A stretch of DNA of 64,000 nt from Bombyx mori (GCF_030269925.1 NC_085121.1:5039501-5103500); one strand, 5' to 3'; counted from the first letter of the stretch, positions 10,369 through 23,414 are shown. The notes: generated by a model not told the origin, from the letters alone. Program-made: numbers and translations.

Positions 10369-12578
10369 ATATACATATATATCTCGGAAAGCGAATGACA
10401 GTAAATACATTGGAGTCTCCGGTAAGCTTAATGACAGGTGATCCAAAATCGGTAACGGTCGAATAGGGTAAGAAAACCATTCGTGAGATAGTACTTAATT
10501 ATACAACGGTCATTGTGGCGAACCTTGGGGGAGGTCTATGTCTAGCAGTGAACGTGAGTGGGATGAAAAAAAAACACAAAAATTCGAATAGTATTTTTCT
10601 CGTCTTGACGTAAACGAAACTTAAGATTAGAAGTGAACGATCGCGTGTAGGTACTCTGATAAGAAAACTATTAAAAAAAAATTATAAGAATGCACAGATT
10701 TACGTAACTGCAAACACGTATGAATACGGGATTCATAATAAACTACGTATTATCATACGTACTATGACGTGGATCGGGGAGAGGAATTCTCGTAAAAATA
10801 TTCATAGCCTATGTTTTGATAAGGACTGAGTCATGAAATACGTCAACGTAAAGACGAATGATAAATTAGTATCGGCTATTTCGGTGTTTCTAAAATACAA
10901 TAATATCTTACGATTTGAATTTTTATCGCATATTTTTTTTTATCAAACTAGCTTTCCGTCTGTTGCTTCATCCGCGTGGGCGGAAACCCTTGTTCAACAG
11001 TGGGGTGGACTGAACTACATTTGTGTTCATAATATTAGTAAGGATTCTGAGGCTTATATATATACATTTAAATGACGGAAAATACTTTTTGCTACTCGTG
11101 GACTTCACTAACGTAAAGGGCATAGCCAATTATGAAATATGTATAACCTTTCACACTCAACGGACCAGATCTAGGATTTTCTCCTGAGTGTTTGTGTACT
11201 AGAAGTATACGTGCCCAGCACTCAATGTTGTAATTAAGGTCATTGTACCCCAAACCACTCATGCACACGACAATAACATAACAAAGTTTTTGAATTAGTA
11301 AGTATTTTGTATCAATAAAAAAATACATAGGAATAGCATTTTTAAAGTAATTTGACTACGAGGATCTGAGGTAAAGGTTTATTTTCGAAAGGGATTTTTT
11401 GCCCAAAATAATTTAGGAATCCCTGTCCTAAATGAACGCGGCGTTCGAATGCGTAAATATGAATATGAATGTCTATGAATTTAATAGACATAAATAATGA
11501 AAGTATGAATAGTTTTATTTTTTGTTTTCATATAATGGATAGGAACGTATTTTGGATGACCGATAGCAAGATAATATGTACAGCAGCTCCCTTAAATAAT
11601 AGCAGACCAAACTCACCTCTAAGGTCAAGCATCGGAACAAATAACAGTACAAACAAGAAACGTTATCTAATTATGTTTTGCAAACATTATAGAAACTTTG
11701 TAACGAACATGAATTACTAAACAAATACCACGGAATCGTCAGTTGAATAACTTGTAATTCGCGTTTAAGTGCAACGTTCGATACTATTTTGTCAATAAAG
11801 AGATAAACGAACTCTAGAATGTCCCCAAAATAAACCAGAATGAGTCAAAGACCTTGATAGTGACGTGTAAGAGTGAGTTAATTGATTGGCGAGTGAACGA
11901 ATATACTTACGAATACTGTTTTGAGGGAGGTCGTGCGATTGACTAGACTTCCGTGAACAGTGGAAACTTAAAATCGATTTGCATCTGCGGGGTACAATTC
12001 GATGACGTTCAATATCTATATAATATCGATATTTAAATATGTGCAGTACGTGTTTCGGAATTTAGTACTAATCGTTGAGAGATTTTTAATTTGGAACCAG
12101 ATGACCATAATAATGATTCCAGATTATTTTTTGTTTATGTGCGACATAGTCTAGAGGAAATTCTTGCTTATTAATTCAGTTTTAACGTAAAACCATGTTG
12201 CTAACTAAGCATATTAAAATGTATGTATTCACCATAATCTGTAAGTGCTGCGTGGGTTTTTGTATAGGAAACATATTCGTTCGTCTATTGAACATTTTGA
12301 ATTTCCAGGAATTTTTTTAATTGTTGTTTACAAACAATAAAAAAACTTGTAATATAACGTTTTTAATTAAAGTGACGAAGATGAACTTGAACGATACGGA
12401 CAGGTGTCTGAGACGTCATACGGAAGCAGTCGTCAGCACGTCCGCACCCAGGGTCGGTCACTTCACTTGACCGCTTCTTATTTGTAATCTGCTTTGTTTA
12501 ATTATAATATTATAATGAAATTCAAATAATAGATGAATATTGCGTAATTTTATTAAACTTTTTCCTTTACCCAATTTA
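10369..12578. other. Intron, AT-rich, no exon seen
   Basis: Apart from the weak LINE remnant near 10955..11060 I see no element and no splice-bounded frame in either strand. Confidence 0.45.
10955..11060 (+). pseudogene. Possible remnant of an RTE-type LINE ORF end
   Basis: The frame here reads WAETLVQQWGGLN before a stop and an AT-rich stretch. The acidic-Val-Gln-Gln-Trp ending resembles C termini of lepidopteran RTE-clade ORFs that I recall. The match is short and the upstream domain is not recognisable. Confidence 0.3.
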
Positions 12579-12819
12579 TTACTGGTGGTAGGACCTCTTA
12601 TGAGTCCGCGCGGGTAGGTACCCTGCCTAATTTCTGCCGTGAAGAAGTAATGCGTTTCGGTTTGAAGGGTGGGGCAGCCGTTGTAACTATACTGAGATCT
12701 TAGAATTTATATCTCAAGCTGGGTGGCGCATTTACGTTGTAGATGTCTATGGGCTGCAGTAACCACTTAACACCAGGTGGGCTGTGAGCTCGTCTAGTAA
12801 TCTAAGCAATAAAAAAAAT
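12579..12819 (+). mobile_element. Bm1 SINE, 5' truncated
   Basis: Starts at tactggtggtaggacctc and ends gtctagtaatctaagcaat plus an A-run. A short deletion removes part of the ggtaccaccaccctgcc block, and a few substitutions are present. Confidence 0.9.
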
Positions 12820-14111
12820 ATCTAATCATAGCATTCGAATGTAACATAGCTGTATCGGTCACCATATATGATTAAATTATAATTCAAAAATGTGTCTTCC
12901 GTGTGACAAAGACGTAAAGGAACTTATTCAAATACAAAATCTATTCAACGATTGTTGAAATTTCCTTCATGTTATAGGAAGCACCTTATCGTTTAAGGCG
13001 CGGAGTTACACGTGCTGTTGTCAAAATAGTTTTGTTGTCAGAGTAGTCGGAAGTAATCGCGACCTCGGACATGGCCACCCGGTTTGTCGCCCACAACATT
13101 AGGTTTTCCGCGCGCGTGTTTATTATTTCACCACTTCATTTAATTATCAAAATTACACAGTGTTAATGTAATAATAAGACAATACGACAAATCACTGGAA
13201 AGGAGAGTTAGTTCTAATTTTATCGTGGTCGTTATATCATGGGTTATTTTAATCGTGCATCAATTTTATATACGACATGTTTTGTATTGGGTTTACTTAG
13301 TAAAGACTACAATGTTCTTTGATACAAAGTTAGACTTGAAGACACCTAAGAATGTCAAAACTTAAACGTCCGTTCGAATCTTTATACGAATTACATGAAA
13401 TAGAAATGAGTGCGAATGTCTTAAGCAAGGTTACAAAATGCACTAATGATATTGTATTGCATCAGTTCCAAGTACCAGATGAGTGGGTTAAGGTCTTTGT
13501 GTTATTTCGTAGCTAAAATAATAAATTTTGTAGTAATAATTTAAGTGAATTAATCGGATAATCTGAAATGTTTACATATTTCCTTTTATTATGTTTTTTA
13601 CTCATTACAACTGAAGCTGCAAATGCTCAATAGACTTTAGGTTACAAAAAGTTGTTGACTAGGTTAGACTTGAAAACACTTGTAAAATCAATCGTAGTTC
13701 AGCCTTGAAAATCACGAATGGAGATGCGCCATTAATAGCTTCCCAAAAGTTTAACGCTATTAAATTGCTGTTCAACTAATTAAGGATGCTTCGATTTTTC
13801 CGCTTGCATTCAAGATAAAAGATATACAACTTAATCGTATAGTTTAAAATGCAGGAAGCTAGCTGTTCCGGTCGCAATGTCAGGGTAAAATCTGTAGCCC
13901 GTATAATTGGCCGTAGTATCTATTCCGTTCTGGTTTATGATAATTGTTAAAAGTGTGAGCAAGAAGGAGTGCATAAAGTGGATACGACGTATTTTCTTTG
14001 TCAGTGTCAAGCCCGAGGTCGGCGCCTGTTTCGTCGATCGTCATTACCGTGTAAGGTTGCACACGTACATAATGATCAAAATTTATCGAGAAGAAGTGTA
14101 CTGAGTGAATT
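12820..14111. other. Intron, AT-rich, no exon seen
   Basis: No gene or identifiable repeat. A mildly GC-rich patch at 13005..13110 has no splice-bounded frame. Confidence 0.45.
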
Positions 14112-14349
14112 GTATAAATCAGCGGTCGGGGAAGTTTTTTAATTATTACCCCAAAATATTTTTGTGTAAGTTGATATTACCCCATGGCGAAGAACAAAAA
14201 AAACGAAATCGCTTCTTTATTGTACTAAACTAACTAAAAATTTAACGATTCTAAAGAAGTTTCTCTTCAATATAAACTTTTTACTCACAAAATTTCATTT
14301 TACCCCATTTGGGGTAATTTACCCCGGTTCCCCGACCGCTGGTATAAAT
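14112..14349. mobile_element. hAT-type MITE with an exact 8-bp TSD
   Basis: The 222-bp element (14120..14341) begins cagcggtcggggaa and ends with its exact inverse ttccccgaccgctg. It is flanked by gtataaat at 14112..14119 and 14342..14349. Terminal CAG...CTG with an 8-bp target duplication is diagnostic of the hAT superfamily. Inside the ends lie repeated ttacccc / ggggtaa blocks. It has no coding capacity, so it was moved by a transposase supplied elsewhere. Confidence 0.88.
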
Positions 14350-17300
14350 TATATTGTGGAAACTTGAATTGCATACGTCTCATTCACGAGCCACTTTGCA
14401 TTATGTGATAGCTAGGATTCATAGATAACTTGAGACTTTCGATTAGTAGAGTACGCTTTATTGTACAACAGCAATTATATATCCAAAATTAAAGAACATT
14501 AAACACAAAAGTGTAATAATAGGCGGTCTCACGGCTAAAATCTATTCCAGACAGCCATCAAGCGGACAAGATCCATCTAAGGAAAGATATTAATCGCGAT
14601 GTAATTAATGTGTTATCGTTAGAATTATTAATAAATAATGATAATGACTATAATGCAAGGTATATTTGTGCTAATTATGTTTATTTTTAGGTATTTACAT
14701 ATTATACCTACACTTGTAGAATCTAATTTCGGCGTACTACTAGTAAAATGAGCAAATTTCTATGCTTGTGGTACATACAAATTCTCATTATGTCTCAAAT
14801 AAAAAAAAAAACAAGTAGTTTATGAATTTCTATCATTTTGTTGACGATAAGTGAATATAATAGTTGAAGGTTTCTGTCGTAGGCACAAGTTTATTGACTC
14901 ACGGTAGGTAGGTATGACTTGTCCTTCATAGAACGGACATTGCTTTGATCACTTACGCCCACACCACCGCCCAAATGATATTTGTGGTTGCTTTGGCATT
15001 TAAATGAAACTCCCTAGGTTCTGAATTTAAATAAAATAAAGTGAAAATAAAATTGTGTGAAATAATTTTAGGATTCGTTTTTTAATGTTAACATGAGACT
15101 GACTACCTTTCTTATGAGCTTCTAAATAATCTCATGTAGACTATAAAAGTTGTTAAAAAATATACGAAATTCAGAAACTTTAAAATTAAATCACAGAGGT
15201 AAACGAACTTCTTATTATCTTAACAGCTAGCCTTACGAAGGTAATGACAAAACCTTCATGGTCTATTATAATACCTAATTACCTGCGAGATTACTTTGTA
15301 CTGTTGTTTAATTTTCAACATTATTTATTACGTTGGGATAAACATGTTGTTAGGCACGGCATACCATTTCAAAACTTAAAATATGTTTACGGATCTTTAA
15401 ACAGATGTATGTACGGGTGAATTAGAATTTTTAATCAATCTATTATACAGTAAGCGTGAGAAAACCTGTTGTTATAACATGCATTATAGATAAAATGACA
15501 TGCATATTTTTTTTGTAAAATACGCACATGCTTGGGCTACCATTGATAGAGTTAGTCTAGTCCAGTAGTAACTTCCAGTCAAGTCAATATTTTAAAGTGA
15601 TTGAAATATTTTGGTTCTGTAAAAAATTTAGACATACGTTTCTGTTATCGCCGTCATTTTAATATAATTTAATAATTGAAGGGCACTGATAATCGCTTAA
15701 CGCTTGGGGGCCCGTGAATTAGTTTGCCCATTAAAATGGATCATAAGCACAATTATAACAACGTATATAACTAACTAGGTATAGTTTTATACAATGTTAG
15801 TCGAAAATAAGAAAAAAAAAACGGGAAAAAATTGGTTTTTTATTTTATTTTTGACTCTTTTTAATTCTTGTGTGTCGTTCGTACCTAAATATTTTGGTTA
15901 TTTGTGTCGATAATGGACACACGTTAGAAAATATATTTCCTAAAAATTGGCACGGACATACCCATACCGGGCGTCCTGCCTGTTATGCAGAGATCGTTGA
16001 CAATTAGTCTTTGGAATCATTATTGAATCAATGAACTTTAATTTGTGTATGGTTTGACCGTGAATATTCTTATACAGAGTACAATGTTTCGGCTCGGGTT
16101 TTGGGCCTCTCTCGTGGCCTCCGATGCACCTTGACATTCAAGCTGCGCGTGCGCACAAAGCCAAAACGTTCCATTTTTAACTCTAGAACTTCCGATCTGT
16201 ATGATTTCCTGTTTTGATACAGATATGCATGGTGTATTTAAATATCAACATAGCTTTATATCTTTGAAATCTATTGCTACTAATTCCACAACCCATGTCT
16301 TAATACGTAAATAGCCAACATTTTGTTTTACTACACATAAAAAAATTAATTTCGTTCATGCAAAAAATAAGATTTGAAACTTAAAAATTATGATATATTA
16401 TTAAAATCCAAAACATGTACATAAACAAATTAATTGATAAGTAAATTTCTATAAGAACATTGTATGCAATAGTTGACAAAAGCCATAGTCATTCGAATGA
16501 GCGAACAATGATGTTTTTGACGGACAAACTATTATCGTTTAAGCCGACGTCCTCCCACCACAATGCTATGAAAGGAAGCAGTGACATTCTGTACATTTTC
16601 GCTTTCACCGTATTGGAAAGTGAGCGTAAAAAACGAATTTCGGCAACAGTGATGGCGAGGGAGCAACGACCCCGACCATAGACCATAGATTAAAGACAAA
16701 GGGAGGCGTTTCGATGAAAGTAAAAGTTTGCTTGTCATTATGGTTGGATTTCTCATTCAATAAAATATATATAAATGTATAGTATGTTTTGTGTTAATAT
16801 CAGATATTACAATCAGTTTTATAAGCAAATGTGTGGTTATTTAAACGAATTGTTGTGTGATTTATTCTGATTTAATAAAAATAAAATTATGTTGAATGAA
16901 ATCGCAACCCTAGCTTTGATCACGACTGCGATCCACGAGACGATTTGGGAATGTCACGGTTACTGCTCGATGTTATTATTGGCTTTGTTTTGCAATCTGT
17001 ACACTGTCAATGGATATTGCAAAAAATAGTTCTTAACGGTTTTCTCTCGACAATTAAAGTCGTAGTAGCTATTACTAGCACTCTCACTTACAATAAAAAT
17101 AAAAGCTTTTATCATATTATGTTTTAAGATTATTTTTATTCTAACATGAATATATGACCTTACGGTTCTGATAAGGCATATAAAATAAAACAGACTCAGA
17201 GAATAATTTCCGTGTATACTTAGAGGCAACCTTCCCTCGAGCTCATCTTTCTATTGATATTTTTCTAATTCATGATTTGTTTATTTTTAACATTATATTA

Positions 17301-18007
17301 TTTTCATAACAAAAATACTATACAAAATTTAAACACGTTATATTGATCGTATTAACTCAAATTTCGAAAACAACTAATAACTAAATGAAGTAATAGATTT
17401 TTTTTTTAAATCAAACCGAGTCGCGGATTTTTTGTGGGATAGCTGTTTAATAAATGGAGGAAAAAATTTGGACATATTTTCTCTCTATTTCTAAGAAAAA
17501 ATTCTATTTTTTCTTCTTCTGTAGATTAAAATTAACTTAAATATTACGTATATTGTATAATATGTTCTGTTTATTATTAAATTGATAGAACAGTGAGTTG
17601 TTATGAAATTTTTTTTTGAGGTGAGGTGGTATAATTAGAAGAAACATACAAAGTTTAAAAAAGGACTAAATTTCATTTCATATCATTCATATATTTTTAT
17701 ACGTAAATATTTTTTAACAACAAATTAAATTATTAGAGAATTCGAAAAAATCCTTATATGCTGTTCGTTATTCAGAGAAAACGTAGCTCGTAGCTCGTAT
17801 GCTACGGTTGTAGAGCTACGCGTTGTACAGTAAATTCAACATTGACTGTGAACTTGTGCCATTTGTTTTTTTTTCAGTCAATTTTTTTCAAACATAGTCA
17901 CAAAAACATTAAGTAAAAATATTCTTAAATTAAATAGCATGATAGAAATTTTTTTTTAGGAATTTATTTGATGCTGATGACATGGGAAAAATTAAGTTAA
18001 TATTTAC
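14350..18007. other. Intron, AT-rich, no exon seen
   Basis: About 3.6 kb with no confident repeat or exon. A short self-similar stretch with repeated gtagctc motifs lies at 17785..17822. The region beginning at 18007 on the minus strand is the start of the intron after the candidate first exon. Confidence 0.5.
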
Positions 18008-18230
18008 CCATTGTGGAGGTCATCGTTTGCAGTTGTTGTGCTTGCGCAGAGGCGTCGTGCGCCTCGTCAGGCCCCAGCTTGTCACCCGCCGACAGCTTGT
18101 CTACTGGCGAACCACGCACATCACACGAAGATTCACCTTGTCCCTGATGCACCGATCACCTTTTTAATTTACGTCTTCGAAAATTTTTAGAAACACCAAC
18201 TCTCAGCATAGTTTTTTTACGACAATCACT
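18008..18230 (-). CDS. E93: Candidate first exon (5' UTR and start codon) of the E93-like gene
   Basis: The minus strand runs from a TCAGT initiator-like site (18232..18228) to the junction ATGG/GTAAAT, with the donor GT at 18007..18006. Two in-frame ATGs (18023 and 18011) lie just before the donor. The second has a good context, cacaATGG. Splicing gives phase 1, which is exactly what the exon at 6942..7046 needs, and the join makes a Gly codon. Upstream of the ATGs the same frame stays open for about 45 codons to a TGA at 18158, with GC-ending codons typical of coding DNA. The exon may therefore be coding further 5' if another exon feeds it. Two short upstream ORFs (18209..18156 and 18121..18101) would otherwise precede the start. 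The exon call is an inference from the signals. The link to exon 2 is plausible but unproven. Confidence 0.5.
18156..18209 (-). other. Upstream ORF of 17 codons in the candidate 5' UTR
   Basis: An ATG 22 nt downstream of the TCAGT site opens a 17-codon basic frame that ends in TGA. A second one of 6 codons lies at 18101..18121. If the transcript starts at 18230, both precede the main start and could damp translation. Confidence 0.35.
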
Positions 18231-18900
18231 GAACAGTTGTCAGCATGCAGAGTCCGGGGCACTTCCTGCGGAACGAAGCGGCAAGGGTTGCGCGGGCGCT
18301 ATCAGTCTCGTCGTTCGGTTATGAGCGCGCACCGAACCTCTCGATTCGGCAAAATCACGATAACGACTGCGCGCGAATGTCGTCATGTCGAAATTCGAAA
18401 CACTTTCACCTAAATATTCCGCCTCCGTTTCGGCGGACGCGGGCGTCGCTCTCGGCGCTCACGCACACACCGCTGACTTCGTTAGTGCTCAATTACGTAC
18501 GCTGTAAAAATTGCGTCAGTATTTTTCGTAGTCGACCTTACGCTCGACGAGTGCACTGCCGAAATATATTTATCTCTGTCTGGTCCTTATTCACCGTTAC
18601 AAGAAATATTTTTTATTTCGTTTTTTTTTTATCTGGCCGGTTCGTCGAGGACACGCGTGTGAGTGTGCGGATTTCGATAGCGGGGTCGTTGAACTGCCGA
18701 AAAGGGATTCGGTCGAGTGTTGAGTTAGTCGGCGTTGAGTAGTGACTAGGATGGGCTACGATAATATAGATGGGAGTGCTAGCGCAACGCGTCGGTGCTA
18801 GCGTGTGTGGTCTAATACCGAGCGGTAATCGTCGCCAGCGCAAAACTAGGTCAGCCGCACGCGCACGCGCTGTTCTTCATGATCGCACACTGAATGCTCC
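18231..18900 (-). promoter_or_regulatory. CpG-rich promoter-like block upstream of the first exon
   Basis: Roughly 650 bp much richer in G, C and CpG than the surroundings, free of recognisable transposons and adjoining the TCAGT start site. I see no TATA box 30 bp upstream of 18230. A downstream AGAGTT at about +28 matches a DPE only in part. Long frames on both strands here follow from the low density of A/T stops. The block ends in alternating gcacgcgcacgcgc near 18860. Confidence 0.5.
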
Positions 18901-20289
18901 ACACAGTATCCGACTTCAATTAAAAGTAACTCTAACAAAATTCAAAATATTTCACAAGGATGATCACATATACTGGCCAAAATTGTATTAAAATTGGTTG
19001 TTGAAATGACTTAGCGTAACCAAACTTTTTGGTTTTCTAACCTTCATAGCGAATCACCGTTTGTAATTAAGTTATTAATAAAAGGAAATATCGCGTATGA
19101 AACGTTATTCAACAACGAATCCGTCCGATATGTTCGACATACGGCGTTTTTGTATAAAAGGTTAGCCAGGCCGATGGCACACTTCGGTGTTGGATTACAT
19201 TAAAACGGAGTTCGTTAGCATCGGTCGCTATTCAAATCTATCTAGATTGTGCTTCTGAATCATAGTTGAACAATAGACGTCCATACAATGTTACTTCAAT
19301 GGAATTTTCACAGTAACATTTGTTTGCAAAACGACAATCTCCATTTACTGTCGATAAGCTACTTCGACATTCTACTATGTATTTACTGCCCTATATAGGA
19401 ATAACAAAGAATTCACACAAAACCATGCTTGCTTTGTTAAGAATTTTTTTAGTTGTATAATTAAAGTACTCGCGTATTTTTTTTTTTTAAATTACTCTCA
19501 TTTCAAAAGATCAAAAAGTAAAAATATCAAAAATATCATTAAAAATGAAACATTTAAACCGACATCTTCTATGGATCTGTCATTAAGAACCAATTACGTA
19601 AGTCTCGTAAATGAGTTTGAGGATGACAAGCGATGATCCAAGGTGTCGGACGATCTGCGCCCGGTCAGGTAGCGCGCCGGTAAAATTAGCCTGGAATAAC
19701 TGAAACTGGGTTAACTATTTTTCCTGAAGGAAACACGACCACTCATAAGACTGACGCAACGTGCAATGGTCCGTCTAACTATGAATAATGGGTGAAAGCG
19801 AACCCGAACCGTATAACCCAATTTTGGGAGAAAAAAACAGGAAGTCCGTGCAGCATCTAAAAAAAGATTTCGTTCTTGGAACCGCGCAGCTCGCGTCTTA
19901 TTAGCATAAGTAGGTTTAAACTGTTTAAACTTTAACGCGACTATCTTTAGGGTCATTTTTATAAGGCAGATATTATTTTCTTTGTTCTCGACAAACTATA
20001 ACAAATGAGTCTGCGTTTCTCCAAACGTAATACGATTCTATCTTGTGATCGAATGAGGACATTATGAGTTTTTGTCACTAAGTTGGCAAGTGTTCTGGAG
20101 TAACACTAAAACCCATGTGACGGTATAACAAATACGTCGTTATTAATGTAAGTTATAAAAATGGTAATAAGTACGTATTCATTATTCTGTTAAATGATTT
20201 GAATAGTTTGATATTGTGTTTACGAAGGATTTCCATAATGAAGAAATAGCAAAATTAAAAAAATATGAATATGAAATAAAATAAAATTT
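18901..20289. other. Upstream non-coding DNA
   Basis: AT-rich with no gene. A small GC patch at 19630..19690 shows no frame. No repeat is confidently identified. Confidence 0.45.
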
Positions 20290-20530
20290 TCATTGCTTTT
20301 GTAGGCAAATGAGGATACAACTCACTCGATAGTGAGTAATTACCATCGTTCATGAACGTTAGTAAATACTTCTTACTTTACAAAGTAAAAGGGCTTACAA
20401 GCCCATAATTATGGTAGGTATTTAGGTAGGTATTGCTTATTTTCACCGCGAAACCGTCACAGCTTTTGTTTTAAGAGTGGGACAGCCGTAGTACAATTGA
20501 AACTTCGTCCTCATGTTGAATGATGGCGTT
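20290..20530. repeat. Two worn fragments: LINE tail (-) and Bm1 (+)
   Basis: 20290..20375 is a degraded minus-strand copy of the ggcagacgagcatacgg LINE tail (gtaggcaaatgaggatac, gtgagtaattaccatcg). 20400..20530 is a degraded Bm1 body (gtgggacagccgtagtac, cgcgaaaccgtcacag). Both are old. Confidence 0.55.
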
Positions 20531-22059
20531 GAGGTTGTGACGTCCATACTCCGGTACACGCATAAAACCTGGTTGATCATAAATTTGTCTCTCAACCAGT
20601 AGTAATAAAACAATTACGTTTACAATGGACAACAGAACTGTGTCAGGCGAATGCCTTGCCCAAATTCGATTGAATAAATATTTGTTTAGTGATATCATTG
20701 AAGCATCGTCACTCACAGGGCTCAAGATATCTGAGACGCGTTCAGATTATAAGTTATCAATAAAAAGATGTTATTTCTTGACTATTTGTACATAGTTTGA
20801 CAGTTTTTTTAGTATTTACCAAGCTATTCGATTGTATCGCTGTATTGCTTCGAAGTCACAGCTGTTTTTCACATAAGCTGTTCCACTTCAAGTTGAATGA
20901 CCTGACTGACTGAACTGTCGATAATCTTTCATGATTTTCTGTTTAGACCAATTAATCGTAGGTCAACGTTTGATAAGGTCATATAGTGATTATATTCAAT
21001 TAGAAAATTAAAATTTGAACATGAATTTCAATCGATATCTAAAATCAAATGTTTTCCTTTATCTAATATAAATAATATCATAATCATTATAAATAATTAT
21101 TCATAGAATTTTGACTATTGAAAATCAACTGAAGAATTTCTGTAGCGAAAACGCATGGTAGTAAGAGAGAAAAAGTACACCTTAAGTTATATTTGCGTCA
21201 CACAGCCAGACCAATACATCTATCATCTGACCGATTAGGGCGACGTATTATATGATAGATGTGTTTTGTGAACTTGGCTTATTCGGAGGCGGTTGGTGAC
21301 AATCCAATTTTCCATCGCTCAGAACGATAAAAGTGTTAATGACCTCTCGGAAATCTCGTAAACACCTCGTCAAATAATCCCTCGTAACAAGTTTATACTG
21401 TGATTTCACTGTCTCAATACCACTTTTAATTGTTTTCGACCGTGAAAGACCTCATAATGAATTTAAAAGCGGGCCAAGTTTTTAATAAGCTACATTGTCT
21501 CGGTTGGGTTTTCTTTGAAATAAATGTGATTCAGTGATTTTTGTTTTTGCAAAAATAGTCACGTGAGTGGGAATCTGATCTAAGTCGATATAATAAACAA
21601 GATTTAATATCACTTTGAGTTTAAATTCCCTATGTATACTTCTTTTGATTTTGAACAGACCGGGTCGTCTTATTTTATATATATTTTAATTTTAATGAAT
21701 AGTACCGACATGACAACGTGATTTCTTACTTACTTCTTCTTTTTTCTTTTCTTACTTACTATTCTTAGGATATGGAGTTAACTCCCTGTTGTTTTACAGA
21801 TACGGCTGTATTCCGCTGTATTCAAAATAAACAAATGTTTTAATGATGATACAATATTATGTATGAAATTAAAAGGATTTTAGTACCTCTCATATTCTAA
21901 AGATCATAATAACTGAAATATTTTTTTGGAGAAAAAGCATGTTACGAAGAGTCGAATGGGTTGCTTTAAGTATAGTTCAAGGTAGTAACCCGGTAGGTCT
22001 GGTCGATAACGTACAATCCAAAGTAATTTAGGCTGCTGCGAAAACAAATGTTTTTGTAT
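20531..22059. other. Upstream non-coding DNA
   Basis: AT-rich. No gene and no clear repeat. Possible nuclear-receptor half-sites such as aatgacctctc near 21340 are too short to call. Confidence 0.45.
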
Positions 22060-22215
22060 AGACTAGTGAGCAAGCTTACAGCCGACCTATTCCTAAATGC
22101 TTGCTGAAGTCCATATATGCCTTAACGTAAATGCAACCACTCAGCTTGATACATAAGCTGCAAATTATAAAGGTTGTTCCACCCTTCAAACTGCAACAAC
22201 TTAAAACGTGCATAG
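22060..22215 (-). repeat. Worn Bm1 SINE
   Basis: gtgagcaagcttacagccgacct, tgaagtccatatatg, ttgttccacccttcaaactg follow the order of the inverted Bm1 body at low identity. This is an old insertion. Confidence 0.6.
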
Positions 22216-23084
22216 CAATACTTAATACAACACTAGTCGATTACACATTACCATCGCTATTGTCTCGTGAAATTTGGTGTTGTGTGATTAATAATAAGGT
22301 CGCACCTGCCAAAACTATAGGAATGTTTCTATTGATGTCATCAAAGTAACTGTAAAACTGATGTTATCGAAGACCCTTTGTAAAATGAATATAGTTAACT
22401 GCATGACGAAGTCGTCGCTATCAAACTAAGTTTATTTATATTTCAAATATTTTTCTTCAAACAAGTATTTGGTGAAGGCTTTACCAGCAGAGCGGTTGGT
22501 TAATGCCCAATTTAATATGACAAATACTCTTACATTATAATTATGTATCGTACGTATGATGAAAAATAAATTAAGTCGGCTAATTTGCGTCTTTATAGCT
22601 AATAAATTATTTTTGGCGGGAATTGTGATTGTATTAAGATTTAATTACCCACTATAACGCGTTCTCTGTTTGATTTAAAATGAAACGTTGACAATTTCTA
22701 ATTCTGCTTTGGCATTTGTTGAACACTTATTATTTTCTTTACTGTAATGGTGTTGTTATAAATGAGTCGTCTATTATCAAAGGTGGCAATCTGTGCATTT
22801 GGACAAAAAAAATTTATTGATATGTCAATACAGATTGATTTGAATATAATCGTCTCCTTCAAAGAATACGGTTCAAAACCTGCATTAAATAAAGGTTAAT
22901 AGTTAACCTGTTATTTATCTAAGATGTCGTTCCGAAGAGTTTTGTGACTGCCAATGGAATACAAAGTCAAAAATTCGTTTTTCTGATTTACCAATCATTG
23001 TTCAAAAGTCAGATTGCCGGCTTTGATAATAGTCGACTCAAATGACGTATTAATAATAAATATTCTGACAATTACATTTTTGTT
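22216..23084. other. Upstream non-coding DNA
   Basis: No gene or recognisable element. Confidence 0.45.
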
Positions 23085-23414
23085 ATATTTAATATTTTTT
23101 TTTTTTTTTTTTTTTCCGGGCCGAGGGCCGAACCTCCTACGAGGTCCCCGCGCCTAGGGGGCGCGCGGGGTATGTGAGACTCAACGATCTGCAGGTGTTG
23201 AGAGCAGACCGCGGGCCCAAGGAATTTAAGGCCCACCCACTAAACGACTCCCCTGCACTCTTACACCCGGCGTCCGATCTCCGTCCGGGGTCAAAACCCG
23301 GTCAGAGTAGGGGGGTTCCCGCGGTCAACACTACAACCAGACACGCGGCGCCACCCCGAGGACGCCCGACCGACGGGTCGTCGAGGCGATAGTCGACGAC
23401 CAAATATTTAATAT
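23085..23414 (-). mobile_element. GC-rich non-LTR LINE 3' end with an 11-bp TSD
   Basis: The insert (23096..23403) starts with a T-run, the complement of a poly(A) tail, and is strongly GC-rich. It is flanked by atatttaatat at 23085..23095 and 23404..23414. The content includes a ggccgagggccgaacctcc hairpin-like start and ggggtatgtgagactcaac, which resembles the smaller insert at 5613..5799. It is a 5'-truncated LINE copy made only of 3' UTR. The clade is not certain, and R1-like or another poly(A)-tailed clade are options. Confidence 0.8.

Noticed and set aside
18245..18742. 165-codon plus-strand open frame
   Set aside because: It lies in the CpG-rich promoter block where stop codons are rare, the opposite strand is open too, and the peptide has no family signature or splice context.
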